41,420 nucleotides of DNA from Hyphomicrobiales bacterium (GCA_024236415.1 JACKKN010000025.1:1-41420); one strand, 5' to 3'. Positions 24,122-32,936 are shown, counted from the stretch's first letter. The notes: a model not told the origin generated them from the letters alone. Program-made: numbers and translations.

Positions 24122-24583
24122 ATGGGACGCAGCCTCATCGAAACGGTCATGGGCGCGGTGGTGCTGCTGGTCGCCGCCCTGTTCGTGTTCTTCGCCTATA
24201 ACACGGCCCAGGTCAGCGCCGTCCAGGGCTACGAGGTGTCGGCCAAGTTCTACAAGATCGGCGGCCTTTCCAAGGGATCGGACGTGCGCATCAACGGCAT
24301 CAAGGTGGGCACGGTCACCGACCGGCGCCTGGACGCCAAGACCTTCGACGCCGTGGTCACCATGTCCATCTCGCCCGAGATCAAGCTGCCGACCGACACC
24401 GTGGCGGTGGTGGAGAGCGAGGGCCTGCTGGGCGGCAAGTACGTGCGCCTGGACCCGGGCACGGCCGAGGAGCGCATCGCCGCCGGCGGCCAGATCGCCA
24501 AGACGCGCAACTTCCGCTCGCTGGAGGACCAGGTCGGCGAGATCATCTTCCTGGCCACCGGCGGCGAGGGCGGCAACAAGTGA
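24122..24583 (+). CDS. mlaD: outer-membrane lipid asymmetry protein MlaD (second copy)
   Basis: A 153-residue MlaD close to the standard alphaproteobacterial form: MGRSLIETVMGAVVLLVAAL helix (residues 1-20 onward), GYEVSAKFYKIGGLSKGSDV, RINGIKVGTVTDRRLD, IKLPTDTVAVVESEGLLGGK and the end RNFRSLEDQVGEIIF. It has the same architecture as the preceding gene. GGGGACGG precedes ATG 24122. Its stop overlaps the start of the methyltransferase gene by four bases (GTGA), so both are translated from one message. mlaE/mlaF are not in the window. Confidence 0.92.
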   Translation: MGRSLIETVMGAVVLLVAALFVFFAYNTAQVSAVQGYEVSAKFYKIGGLSKGSDVRINGIKVGTVTDRRLDAKTFDAVVTMSISPEIKLPTDTVAVVESEGLLGGKYVRLDPGTAEERIAAGGQIAKTRNFRSLEDQVGEIIFLATGGEGGNK

Positions 24584-25359
24584 CCGCGACGGCGGCGGAT
24601 TCCCGCACGGCACAGCGATGGGACCCGGGGCGGTATGACCGCAACGCCCGCTTCGTCGCCGACCTGGGCGAACCGGTGGTCGACCTGCTGGCACCGCGGC
24701 CGGGGGAGCGCATCCTGGACCTGGGCTGCGGACACGGGGTGCTGACCCGCAAGCTGGCCGACCTGGGCTGCCGGGTGACGGCCGTGGACGCCAGCGCCGA
24801 GCAGGTGGCGGCGGCCCGCGACCTGGGCCTGGACGCCCGTGTCATGGACGGCCAGGCCCTGGATTTCGAGGCCGCCTTCGACGCCGTGTTCTCCAACGCC
24901 GCCCTGCACTGGATGTCGGCGGACCCCGACGCGGTGATCGCCGGCGTGGCCCGGGCCCTGCGCCCCGGCGGCCGGTTCGTCGGCGAGATGGGCGGCGCCG
25001 GCAACGTGGCCCGCATCTCGGCGGCGCTGGTGGACGCCTTCGACCGCCGCGGCCTGGACGGCCGCGACGCCTTCCCCTGGTTCTTTCCGGCCGCCGAGGA
25101 TTACGCCCGGCGCCTGGGCCGGGCCGGCTTCGCCGTGCGCAGCATGGAGCTGATCCCGCGCCCGACGACCCTGCCGGGCGACATCGCCGGCTGGCTGGAA
25201 ACCTTCGCCGAGAGCTGGCTGCTGCGCCTGCCCGAGGCCGGGCGCAGCGCCTTCGTCGACGAAGTCCGCACCGCCCTGGAACCCCACCTGCGCGGGGACG
25301 ACGGCATCTGGCGGGCCGACTACGTGCGGCTGCGCTTCGCCGCCGACCTGCCGGCATGA
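24580..25359 (+). CDS. class I SAM-dependent methyltransferase (trans-aconitate methyltransferase-like)
   Basis: A 259-residue methyltransferase with motif I ILDLGCGHGVLTRKLA (residues about 46-61), the acidic VTAVDAS loop, FDAVFSNAALHWMSADPDAV and ALRPGGRFVGEMGGAGN. The WDPGRYDRNARFVADLG start and the SNAALHW motif resemble Tam/BioC-like enzymes that methylate carboxyl groups; the true substrate is unknown. The GTG start at 24580 overlaps the mlaD stop, and its own stop overlaps the next ATG (ATGA at 25356), so it is locked into the mlaD-DUF2155 transcript. It is not part of the usual alphaproteobacterial order as I know it and may be a lineage insertion. Confidence 0.85.
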   Translation: MTATAADSRTAQRWDPGRYDRNARFVADLGEPVVDLLAPRPGERILDLGCGHGVLTRKLADLGCRVTAVDASAEQVAAARDLGLDARVMDGQALDFEAAFDAVFSNAALHWMSADPDAVIAGVARALRPGGRFVGEMGGAGNVARISAALVDAFDRRGLDGRDAFPWFFPAAEDYARRLGRAGFAVRSMELIPRPTTLPGDIAGWLETFAESWLLRLPEAGRSAFVDEVRTALEPHLRGDDGIWRADYVRLRFAADLPA

Positions 25360-25769
25360 GGGCCCGCCGCGCCGCCGCCCTGGCCGTGATGGCGGTGCCG
25401 CTGGCGGCCGGCGCCGCCGGCGCCACGCCCTTCGAGATCGCCGTGCTGCAGGGGCTGGACAAGGTGACGGCGCGCATCTCCACCTTCGACGCGCCGGTGG
25501 GCGAGACGGTGGACTTCGGCACCCTGCAGATCGTCGTCCGCACCTGTGACAAGCGCCCGCCCGAGGAGACGCCGGAAAGCGCAGCCTTCCTGGACATCTG
25601 GGACCGGCGCCCGGACGAGGCTGCGGTCAGCGTGTTCCGCGGCTGGATGTTCGCCTCCAGCCCGGCCCTGTCGGCCATGGAGCATCCGGTCTACGACGTC
25701 TGGGTGCTGGACTGCCGGAACAGGGACTCCAGTTCCGAGGAAAAGTCGGACCCCGAAAAGTCGCAGTGA
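25356..25769 (+). CDS. DUF2155 domain-containing exported protein
   Basis: A 137-residue protein with a signal peptide (residues 1-23, ending GAAGA-TPF). The DUF2155 core follows: IAVLQGLDKVTARISTFDAP, VRTCDKRPPEETPESAAFLD, VFRGWMFASSPALSAMEHPV and YDVWVLDC. Two conserved cysteines (in RTCDK and LDC) may pair in the periplasm. Function is unknown; its steady place between mlaD and aat suggests an envelope role. The C-terminus (RNRDSSSEEKSDPEKSQ) overlaps the end of the convergent aat gene by 79 bp. Confidence 0.93.
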   Translation: MRARRAAALAVMAVPLAAGAAGATPFEIAVLQGLDKVTARISTFDAPVGETVDFGTLQIVVRTCDKRPPEETPESAAFLDIWDRRPDEAAVSVFRGWMFASSPALSAMEHPVYDVWVLDCRNRDSSSEEKSDPEKSQ

Positions 25770-26329
25770 AAGTCCGCCTCCACGTGCAGCGCCGCGTCCA
25801 GCAGGCGGTGGTACTGGCGCGCCGTGATCTCGCGCGCGCCGAAGCGGGTCAGGTGCTCGGTCACGAACTGGGTGTCCAGCAGGACGAAGCCGCACAGGCG
25901 CAGCAGGGCGACCAGGTGCACCAGGGCCACCTTGCTGGCGTCGGTGACCCGGGTGAACATGCTCTCGCCGAAGAACGCACCGCCCAGGGCCAGGCCATAG
26001 AGCCCGCCGGCCAGGGCGCCGTCGTGCCAGGCCTCGATCGAATGCACCAGGCCCATTTCGTTCAGGCGGGTGTAGGCGCGCGCGATCTCGGCGTTGATCC
26101 AGGTGTCCTCGCGGCCGCGGTCGGATTCGGCACAGGCGGCGATGACCTGGCCGCAAGCGGTGTCGCAGCGCACCTGGAACACGCCGCGGCGGATGGTCTT
26201 GCGCAGGCTGCGCGGCACGTGGAATTCCTGCAGCGGCAGCACGCCGCGCTCTTGCGGGTCGATCCAGTAGATGGTGGGGTCGTCGCGGCTCTTGGCCATG
26301 GGGAAGACGCCGGCGGCGTAGGCCCGCAC
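25691..26329 (-). CDS. aat: leucyl/phenylalanyl-tRNA--protein transferase
   Basis: At least 212 residues: RAYAAGVFPMAKS, IYWIDPQERGVLPLQEFHVP, ESDRGREDTWINAEIARAYT, HSIEAWHDGALAGGLYGLAL and GGAFFGESMFTRVTDASKVA, with LLDTQFVTEHLTRFGAREI. It transfers Leu/Phe to N-terminal Arg/Lys of proteins, creating N-degrons for ClpS-ClpAP, whose genes are also in this window. The coordinates use GTG 26329, but this cuts off the conserved LSPEIL just before RAYAAG. The frame stays open upstream, and the only well-placed initiator is ATT at 26377. GGAGG lies five bases before that ATT, which overlaps the accC stop (ATTAG). I think translation starts there, adding 16 residues. Confidence 0.93.
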   Translation of the reverse strand: MRAYAAGVFPMAKSRDDPTIYWIDPQERGVLPLQEFHVPRSLRKTIRRGVFQVRCDTACGQVIAACAESDRGREDTWINAEIARAYTRLNEMGLVHSIEAWHDGALAGGLYGLALGGAFFGESMFTRVTDASKVALVHLVALLRLCGFVLLDTQFVTEHLTRFGAREITARQYHRLLDAALHVEADFHCDFSGSDFSSELESLFRQSSTQTS

Positions 26330-26372
26330 GAGAATTTCGGGCGACAGGCGGTGGTGGTGGTCGCCGCGTGCG

Positions 26373-27716
<1,344 letters not shown>

Positions 27717-27732
27717 GCAGCTTCCCGCGCCG

Positions 27733-28236
27733 TCACTCGATGATCAACAGGGCTTCGCCGAACTCGACCGGGATGCCGTTCTCGACGAGGATGCGCGTCA
27801 CCTTGCCCGACTGCGGCGCGGTGATGGGGTTGAAGACCTTCATGGCCTCAATCAGCAGCAGCGTTTCGCCCTGCTGCACCTGGTCGCCGACGCGCACGAA
27901 ATCGGGCGTGCCCGGCTCGGGCGCCGTGTAGACGACCCCGACCATGGGCGAGGTAACCACGCCCGGATGGTTCAGTTCGTGGACGTGCTCGGGCGTTTCG
28001 GCCTCGGCGGCCGCGCCGGAATGCGCCGGGGCCATGGCCAGGGGAACCGCGGCGGCGGCCCGCGACAGGCGCATGTGCCAGCCGTCGCCGCCCAGCTCGA
28101 TCTCGGTCAGGCCGGACTCCTCCATCAGCGCGGCGAAGTCGCGGACCAGTTGCTGGTCCACCTCGGCGGCCGACGCGGGCGGCTTGCTGGGGCTCGAAGA
28201 AGGGGGGAGTTTTTCTTTCACAGGCTTGTCCATCAT
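27733..28236 (-). CDS. accB: acetyl-CoA carboxylase biotin carboxyl carrier protein
   Basis: A 167-residue carrier: an N-terminal recognition helix region (VDQQLVRDFAALMEESGLTE), a Pro/Ala-rich linker, and the C-terminal biotinyl domain (from VTSPMVGVVYTAPEPGTPDF). The biotinylated Lys is in LLIEAMKVFNPI (AMK). A thumb-like VYTAPEPGTPDFV insertion typical of AccB is present. The first of two Met codons, at 28236, overlaps the aroQ stop as ATGA; GAGG lies just before it. Works with AccC immediately downstream. Confidence 0.97.
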   Translation of the reverse strand: MMDKPVKEKLPPSSSPSKPPASAAEVDQQLVRDFAALMEESGLTEIELGGDGWHMRLSRAAAAVPLAMAPAHSGAAAEAETPEHVHELNHPGVVTSPMVGVVYTAPEPGTPDFVRVGDQVQQGETLLLIEAMKVFNPITAPQSGKVTRILVENGIPVEFGEALLIIE

Positions 28237-28685
28237 GCCTCGACGGTGGTGTTCAGGAGCCGGGCCACGGCCGCCAGCGCCAGCTCGTAGCCGTGGGCGC
28301 CGAGGCCGCAGATCATGCCCAGGGCGGCCTTCGACACATAGGAGTGGTGGCGGAACGCCTCGCGGCGGTGGATGTTCGACAGGTGCACCTCGATCACCGG
28401 CAGGTCGCAGGCCAGCAGGGCGTCCATCAGCGCCACCGAGGTATGGGTGTAGGCGGCGGCGTTGACGATGATGGCGGCGTGGCCGGCGCGGGCCTCCTGC
28501 ACCCAGGTGACCAGTTCGCCCTCGACGTTGGATTGGCGGAAATCGGCCTGCAATCCCAGGGCCGCGGCCTGGCGGGCGCAGGCACCCTCGATGTCCGCCA
28601 GGGTCTGGCGGCCATAGACCTCGGGCTGGCGCGTGCCCAGCAGGTTGAGGTTGGGACCGTTGAGGATGAGGACCTTGTGCGACAT
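28233..28685 (-). CDS. aroQ: type II 3-dehydroquinate dehydratase
   Basis: A 150-residue shikimate-pathway enzyme. The motif ILNGPNLNLLGTRQPEVYG (residues 6-24) holds the catalytic loop Tyr (VYG) and Arg (TRQPE). NAAAYTHTSVALMDAL and EVHLSNIHRREAFRHHSYVS bind dehydroquinate. Standard length. ATG 28685 begins MSHKVLILNG; the frame is open further upstream but without family similarity. It heads the aroQ-accB-accC-aat unit and is divergent from thiSG. Confidence 0.97.
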   Translation of the reverse strand: MSHKVLILNGPNLNLLGTRQPEVYGRQTLADIEGACARQAAALGLQADFRQSNVEGELVTWVQEARAGHAAIIVNAAAYTHTSVALMDALLACDLPVIEVHLSNIHRREAFRHHSYVSKAALGMICGLGAHGYELALAAVARLLNTTVEA

Positions 28686-28834
28686 TGTCCACGCCCGGGT
28701 GACGAATCCCCGGGTTATACCATGGGCAAGGGGGTGAAACAGCAAGATTTGAGCCGCCAAGCCGGTTGCAAGCATCCGCCGCGATCCCCATACTTGTGCC
28801 CCGCCGCACCCATCACGACTGAACGGACCCGACC

Positions 28835-29842
28835 ATGCAGGTGACCATCAACGGGGAGACCCGGACCTTCGACGCGCCGATCACGGTGGCGCAGCTGCTC
28901 GACCAGATCGGCCTCGATTCGCGCAAGGTGGCCGTGGAGCGCAACCTGGAGATCGTCACCAAGTCCACCTACGGCCAGACCGTGGTCGAGGACGGCGACA
29001 AGCTGGAAGTGGTGCACTTCATCGGCGGTGGCGCGCCCGACACGGTGAATGACTCCGACTGCGCCCAGGCCGGCGCCGACTGCCTTGAGGTGGGCGGCCA
29101 GACCTACTGGTCGCGCCTGCTGGTGGGCACCGGCAAGTACAAGGATTTCGAGGAGACGGCGCGGGCCATCGAGGCCTCGGGCGCGCAGATCGTCACCGTC
29201 GCCGTGCGCCGGGTCAACGTCACCGACCCCAGCCAGCCCATGCTGGTCGATTACGTGGACCCCAAGACCTACACCTACCTGCCCAACACCGCCGGCTGCT
29301 ATACCGCGGACGATGCCGTGCGCACCCTGCGCCTGGCCCGCGAGGCCGGCGGCTGGGACCTGGTCAAGCTGGAGGTCCTGGGCGACCAGAAGACCCTGTA
29401 CCCCAACATGGTGGAGACCCTGGCCGCGGCCGAGACCCTGATCAAGGAAGGGTTCAAGGTCATGGTCTATTGCAGCGACGACCCCATCATGTGCCGGCGC
29501 CTGGAGGACATGGGCTGCGTCGCCATCATGCCCCTGGCGGCGCCCATCGGTTCGGGCCTGGGCGTTCAGAACCCGGTTGGCATCCGCCTGATCGTCGAGC
29601 AGGCCGGGGTGCCGGTGCTGGTGGACGCCGGGGTGGGCACGGCGTCGGACGCCGCCATCGCCATGGAGTTGGGCTGTGACGGGGTGCTGATGAACACCGC
29701 CATCGCCGAGGCCAAGGACCCGATCCGCATGGCCCGGGCCATGAAGATGGCGGTCGAGGCGGGGCGCCTGGCCTACCTGGCCGGCCGCATGCCCAAGAAG
29801 ATGTACGCCGACCCGTCCTCGCCCCTGGCCGGGCTGATCTGA
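28835..29842 (+). CDS. thiSG: ThiS-ThiG fusion: sulfur carrier protein/thiazole synthase
   Basis: A 335-residue fusion for thiamine biosynthesis. Residues 1-66 are ThiS (MQVTINGETRTF, VAVERNLEIV, LEVVHFIGGG); the diglycine that is thiocarboxylated is internal at 64-66. After a linker, residues 90-335 are ThiG, a TIM-barrel thiazole synthase: LLVGTGKYKDF, the Schiff-base K178 in DLVKLEVLGD, VMVYCSDDPI, PLAAPIGSGLGV and VPVLVDAGVG. In unfused systems the ThiS C-terminus must be free, so the fusion may need cleavage or a different sulfur route. Known in alphaproteobacteria. No TPP riboswitch signature was seen in the 149-bp leader. A terminator follows. Confidence 0.95.
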   Translation: MQVTINGETRTFDAPITVAQLLDQIGLDSRKVAVERNLEIVTKSTYGQTVVEDGDKLEVVHFIGGGAPDTVNDSDCAQAGADCLEVGGQTYWSRLLVGTGKYKDFEETARAIEASGAQIVTVAVRRVNVTDPSQPMLVDYVDPKTYTYLPNTAGCYTADDAVRTLRLAREAGGWDLVKLEVLGDQKTLYPNMVETLAAAETLIKEGFKVMVYCSDDPIMCRRLEDMGCVAIMPLAAPIGSGLGVQNPVGIRLIVEQAGVPVLVDAGVGTASDAAIAMELGCDGVLMNTAIAEAKDPIRMARAMKMAVEAGRLAYLAGRMPKKMYADPSSPLAGLI

Positions 29843-29846
29843 CCCC

Positions 29847-29873
29847 CGGCCGGGCGCCGGCCGTTCCGTTTTT
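29847..29873 (+). terminator. rho-independent terminator after thiSG
   Basis: CGGCCGG-GCG-CCGGCCG (29847-29863) is a 7-bp stem with a 3-nt loop, followed by TTCCGTTTTT. It lies five bases after the thiSG stop. Confidence 0.7.
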
Positions 29874-29975
29874 ACGCCATTTTCACGGCCGCCAGGCCCG
29901 GCCGTTTACGCGCGCCCTCCATCCTGACCACCGTCGGCAAACCGCTTCGGCCGACGGTTCAGATGGAGACGCCTC

Positions 29976-30749
29976 ATGTTCGAATACCTGGAATACTTCG
30001 GCCTGGCGATCATACCGCCGTTCCTGCTGTGGGATGCCTTCCGTGGCGCCCGGTCCTACCGCCGGCCCCGGTTCTGGCGCCTGCGCGGCCTGCTGGTCAC
30101 GGTGGCGGCGGTGGCCCTGTCCATACCCGTGGCCCTGATCTGGGCCGACCTGACGGCCGGCGTCAGCCTGCTCGACCTGTCGGCGACGGGAACCTGGTGG
30201 GGCGCGCTGATCGGCATCCTGGTCTACGAGTTCGGCCACTACTGGTACCACCGCACGGCGCACCGGGCGACCTGGCTGTGGCGGTCGTCGCACCAGATGC
30301 ATCACAGCGCCGAGGCCGTCGACGCCTTCGGCGCCTACTTCCTGCACCCGATCGACGTGCTGGCCTTCACGACCCTGAGCAGCCTGGTGTTCTTCCCGCT
30401 GCTGGGCCTGACCCTGGAAGCGGGCCTGCTGGCCACCGCGTTCCTGGGCTTCAACGCCATGTTCCAGCACGCCAACATCCGCACGCCGCACTGGCTGGGC
30501 TACATCATCCAGCGGCCCGAGAGCCATTGCGTGCACCACGGCCGCGGCGTCCATGCCTTCAACTACGCGGACCTGCCGCTGTGGGACATGGTGTTCGGCA
30601 CCTTCCGCAACCCGCGCGACGTGACTGGCCTGGAAGCCGGGTTCTACACCGGCGCCTCGGCGCGCATCCCGGCCATGCTGGCGGGCCGCGACGTGTCCGA
30701 GCCGGCGGCGCCGTCGGCGGCCCCGCCGGCCGCGGGCCTGCCGGCCTAG
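29976..30749 (+). CDS. sterol desaturase/fatty acid hydroxylase superfamily membrane protein
   Basis: A 257-residue integral membrane di-iron protein. Three histidine boxes are complete: H88YWYH92 (with H96), H106QMHH110 and H184CVHH188. These bind two irons for O2-dependent hydroxylation or desaturation at the cytoplasmic face. Membrane helices are at about 5-20, 38-60, 75-90 and 128-165. The substrate may be a lipid, hopanoid or carotenoid; nothing nearby decides. Start ATG 29976; GGAGACGCC lies upstream. A terminator on each side indicates a single-gene transcript. Confidence 0.9.
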   Translation: MFEYLEYFGLAIIPPFLLWDAFRGARSYRRPRFWRLRGLLVTVAAVALSIPVALIWADLTAGVSLLDLSATGTWWGALIGILVYEFGHYWYHRTAHRATWLWRSSHQMHHSAEAVDAFGAYFLHPIDVLAFTTLSSLVFFPLLGLTLEAGLLATAFLGFNAMFQHANIRTPHWLGYIIQRPESHCVHHGRGVHAFNYADLPLWDMVFGTFRNPRDVTGLEAGFYTGASARIPAMLAGRDVSEPAAPSAAPPAAGLPA

Positions 30750-30774
30750 GCGGGCCGTTCCCGGGAAGGGAAAA

Positions 30775-30807
30775 GGGGGCGCCGTCCGGCGCCCCCACGT
30801 TTGTTTT
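30775..30807 (+). terminator. terminator after the desaturase gene
   Basis: A 10-bp stem (30775-30784 with 30787-30796) is followed by TTTGTTTT at 30800-30807. An A-run precedes it, so it could act in both directions. Confidence 0.6.
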
Positions 30808-30834
30808 CGCGCCGCGGGCCGCTATAAAGGACCC

Positions 30835-31332
30835 ATGAAACCCGCCGTGATCCCGGCCGCCCTGCTGGCCCTCGTCCACCTGCTGGCGCCCGCCGCGGCG
30901 CCGGCCGAGGAGGTCAGTGGCCGCGCCAGGGTGGTCGACGGCGACACCCTGGAAATCGCCGGCCGCCGCGTCCACCTGCGCGGTGTCGATGCCCCCGAGC
31001 CGGCGCAGGAATGCACCTCGCGCAAGGGCAAGACCTACCGCTGCGGCCTGCAGTCCATCCGCTATCTGGAGGGCCTGGTGCGCCACCAGGAACTGACCTG
31101 CGCCGGCGAGACCGGCGCCGACGGCACCCTGGTGGCGCAATGCAAGATCAGCTGGCTCGACCTGAATTCCCAGGTGGTGCTGGACGGCTGGGCCCTTTCC
31201 GACGTGCCGGGGGGCGACCCATACCGCCGCGAGGAGGATGCGGCCCGGGCCCGGCGCGAGGGCCTGTGGCGCGGCGGGCAGGTGGACAACCCCTGGGACT
31301 GGCGCGCCGCCCGGGGCGCCGCGGGGCGCTGA
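30835..31332 (+). CDS. exported thermonuclease-fold (SNase-like) protein without catalytic arginines
   Basis: A 165-residue protein: signal peptide (1-24, ending APA-EE), then an OB-fold SNase domain with ARVVDGDTLEIAGRRV and RGVDAPEP. By position against staphylococcal nuclease, metal-side residues D37, D52 and E55 are kept. The Arg35 position is H47 and the Arg87 position is T98 (GADGTLVAQC instead of a YGR motif). Four cysteines (60, 70, 89, 103) may form disulfides. Nuclease activity is therefore doubtful; a binding role is possible. Family members with a DRYGR motif are common, so this is a divergent branch or decayed copy. AAGGA precedes ATG 30835. Confidence 0.78.
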   Translation: MKPAVIPAALLALVHLLAPAAAPAEEVSGRARVVDGDTLEIAGRRVHLRGVDAPEPAQECTSRKGKTYRCGLQSIRYLEGLVRHQELTCAGETGADGTLVAQCKISWLDLNSQVVLDGWALSDVPGGDPYRREEDAARARREGLWRGGQVDNPWDWRAARGAAGR

Positions 31333-31379
31333 ATCGGGCCCCGGGCCGACCTTAAATTAATTCAACTTTTGCAGGGGGT

Positions 31380-31395
31380 TGTGACGGCCGTCACT
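31380..31395. promoter_or_regulatory. CRP-like palindrome
   Basis: GTGACGGCCGTCAC (31381-31394) is a perfect 14-bp dyad; with the flanking bases it reads TGTGA-CGGCCG-TCACT, one base from the CRP consensus TGTGA-N6-TCACA. It lies 95 bp before the 36-residue membrane peptide gene. A cyclase of the adenylate type is encoded at 13710-14783, but no CRP gene is in the window. Confidence 0.4.
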
Positions 31396-31488
31396 GCCCA
31401 TGGTCCGGTCGCGGACGTACAAGGGCCACCGTTGACGGCGCCCGCGCGGCGCGCCGTCCAGGGAATTCGAACGCAAAGGGGGCCTGCC

Positions 31489-31599
31489 ATGACCGACTAC
31501 GATCCCGACGGCAACAAGCTGCCGCAGATGAGTGTGGTGTTCCTGACCGGACTGATGGTCTGGGGCGCCGGCCTGGTCGTGCTGGCGGTGCTGGGCTGA
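31489..31599 (+). CDS. 36-residue single-pass membrane peptide
   Basis: Encoded from ATG 31489 with AAAGGGGG nine bases upstream. A short acidic N-terminus (MTDYDPDGNKLPQM) is followed by one membrane helix (SVVFLTGLMVWGAGLVVLAV). Its size and layout recall small accessory subunits of respiratory oxidases or other membrane complexes, but I recognise no family. It is preceded by a CRP-like dyad and an AT-rich stretch, so it probably has its own promoter. It converges with the exosortase-associated acyltransferase gene, 8 bp away. Confidence 0.6.
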   Translation: MTDYDPDGNKLPQMSVVFLTGLMVWGAGLVVLAVLG

Positions 31600-31607
31600 C
31601 GCGCGGC

Positions 31608-32411
31608 CTACGGCGCGTATTCCAGGAAAGCGTCCCAATAGGCCCCGTGGGCGGTGATCGCCTCCCACACGTCGCGCCGTTCCTCGAACGGGCCCTCCAT
31701 GACCTCACGCATGGAGATGTGGCAGGGCTGGCGCAGGCCGTTGTACTCGATGGGCCGGCCGATGATGTGGAAGTGGATGCCCAGGCGAGACAGCATGCGC
31801 AGCAGGGACGGGGTCATGATGGCGATCAGGTGCTCGACCTTGTTCTCGGTGCCCATGCGCACCACCGCCTTGATCAGGCCCACGGTCAGGCTGTAGGCGC
31901 GCACCAGCCCCATGTGGCGCTGGCGCCGGGCGTCGGCGTCGATGGTCCGGGCGCCGCGCGATTCGGGCGCGATGATGAACCGCGACACCTCGGCCGTGCG
32001 GTCCAGGGGCAGGGCGCCGGCGGCCCGCAGGATCGGGTCGTCGCACAGGGTCTGCAGCGGGAAGGAGCGGTCCAGCGCCCCCGGGTCCGGCAGCACCAGG
32101 CGCGTGGTCCCGGAAACCCGCCCCGATCCCCGGTGCACCAGCAGGGCGTGGGTGGCGCGGACGTCGAAGGCGTCCAGCTCGCGGCCCGTGGGCTGCTGGT
32201 CCGGCGACTGGTGGTGCAGTTCCTCCACCAGCACCCGGTAGCGCAGCTTGAAGGCCGCCTCCTTCTCCTCGAAGGTGGTGGCCACGATCATGTCGTGGGG
32301 GCTGGTTTCGCCGTCGAGGCCGTTATAGGAATGGTGGTCGGGAAGGGGAAGGTAGGTGCCGCGGGGAGGAGAGAATAGGTCGAGGTCGGTGACGGCGACG
32401 GATGGCTGCAC
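31608..32411 (-). CDS. PEP-CTERM/exosortase system-associated acyltransferase
   Basis: A 267-residue GNAT-fold protein related to autoinducer synthases. Recognisable parts are EEKEAAFKLRYRVLVEELHH, ELDAFDVRATHALLVHRGSG, RVSGTTRLVLPDPGALDRSF, the AEVSRFIIAP motif typical of this family, and LIAIMTPSLLRMLSRLGIHF. Such proteins occur with exosortase/PEP-CTERM systems, in line with the PEP-CTERM protein at 2432-3166; the product is unknown, and an acyl-homoserine-lactone-like signal is only a guess. GTG 32411 is chosen because GGGGAG lies six bases before it; a TTG at 32501 would give 30 more residues without similarity. Confidence 0.8.
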   Translation of the reverse strand: MQPSVAVTDLDLFSPPRGTYLPLPDHHSYNGLDGETSPHDMIVATTFEEKEAAFKLRYRVLVEELHHQSPDQQPTGRELDAFDVRATHALLVHRGSGRVSGTTRLVLPDPGALDRSFPLQTLCDDPILRAAGALPLDRTAEVSRFIIAPESRGARTIDADARRQRHMGLVRAYSLTVGLIKAVVRMGTENKVEHLIAIMTPSLLRMLSRLGIHFHIIGRPIEYNGLRQPCHISMREVMEGPFEERRDVWEAITAHGAYWDAFLEYAP

Positions 32412-32556
32412 GGGTTTCTCCCCTCGAATTGGCCCCAAATCCGGGACGTTGATGACCGCTGCTCCTGTCAACGATTCACGGCATTGCCGCGGCCAAATCA
32501 AGTCTTTTGTTAACCTTAAATAATCATTGATTTTTCAATATGTTATGGGGCCGCGT

Positions 32557-32584
32557 TTGACAGAAAAAGTTAAGAAAGTATTGC
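32557..32584 (+). promoter_or_regulatory. candidate sigma-70 promoter of the four-cysteine protein
   Basis: TTGACA (32557-32562) and TATTGC (32579-32584) with a 16-bp spacer. The -35 is perfect, the -10 moderate. It lies in an AT-rich divergent gap (32500-32585) and points toward the small gene at 32721. Confidence 0.4.
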
Positions 32585-32720
32585 CAAGTGACGTGGGCGT
32601 GCAGAATCGCGCCGGATGCCCGGCGGCGGCCGCCTTGTCCATCTGGAATTCACCCGCCCGCCGGCAAAATCAACCGCAAATTGACGGTCCGGCGGACCGC
32701 ACACGGATCTGGAGGCGGCC

Positions 32721-32936
32721 GTGAAAGGCACCGGCGGTTGGGGCTGCCCGCACGAGTCGGACGGCACCTGCGGGCGGGTGCGGGGCCGCGACTGCGACCC
32801 GGGCATGAAGGGGTGCATCCTGTCCGGCCGCTTCAGCTTCGCCAGCGACGACAAGAACCGCCGGCCCAAGCCCCGCCGCCGGCCGCCGCCCGCCCCAGAC
32901 AGCGACCACCGGGACAGCGACGACCGGGACCGCTGA
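32721..32936 (+). CDS. small four-cysteine protein
   Basis: A 71-residue protein from GTG 32721, with GGAGG five bases upstream. The first 40 residues hold evenly spaced cysteines: C9, C17, C25 and C32 (C-x7-C-x7-C-x6-C) in GWGCPHESDGTC, GRDCDPGMKGCILSGRF. This looks like a small metal-binding (zinc or iron-sulfur) knuckle; H11 could also serve. The rest is a basic Pro/Arg stretch and an Asp/Arg-rich tail, probably disordered. I recall similar short CPHExxGxC...CxPGMKGC proteins in related bacteria but know no function. It is not exported. Confidence 0.6.
   Translation: MKGTGGWGCPHESDGTCGRVRGRDCDPGMKGCILSGRFSFASDDKNRRPKPRRRPPPAPDSDHRDSDDRDR

Noticed and set aside
28686..28834. TPP riboswitch expected before thiSG
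   Set aside because: The conserved THI-box cores (CTGAGA and the ACCTGAT-type segment) are not present in the leader.
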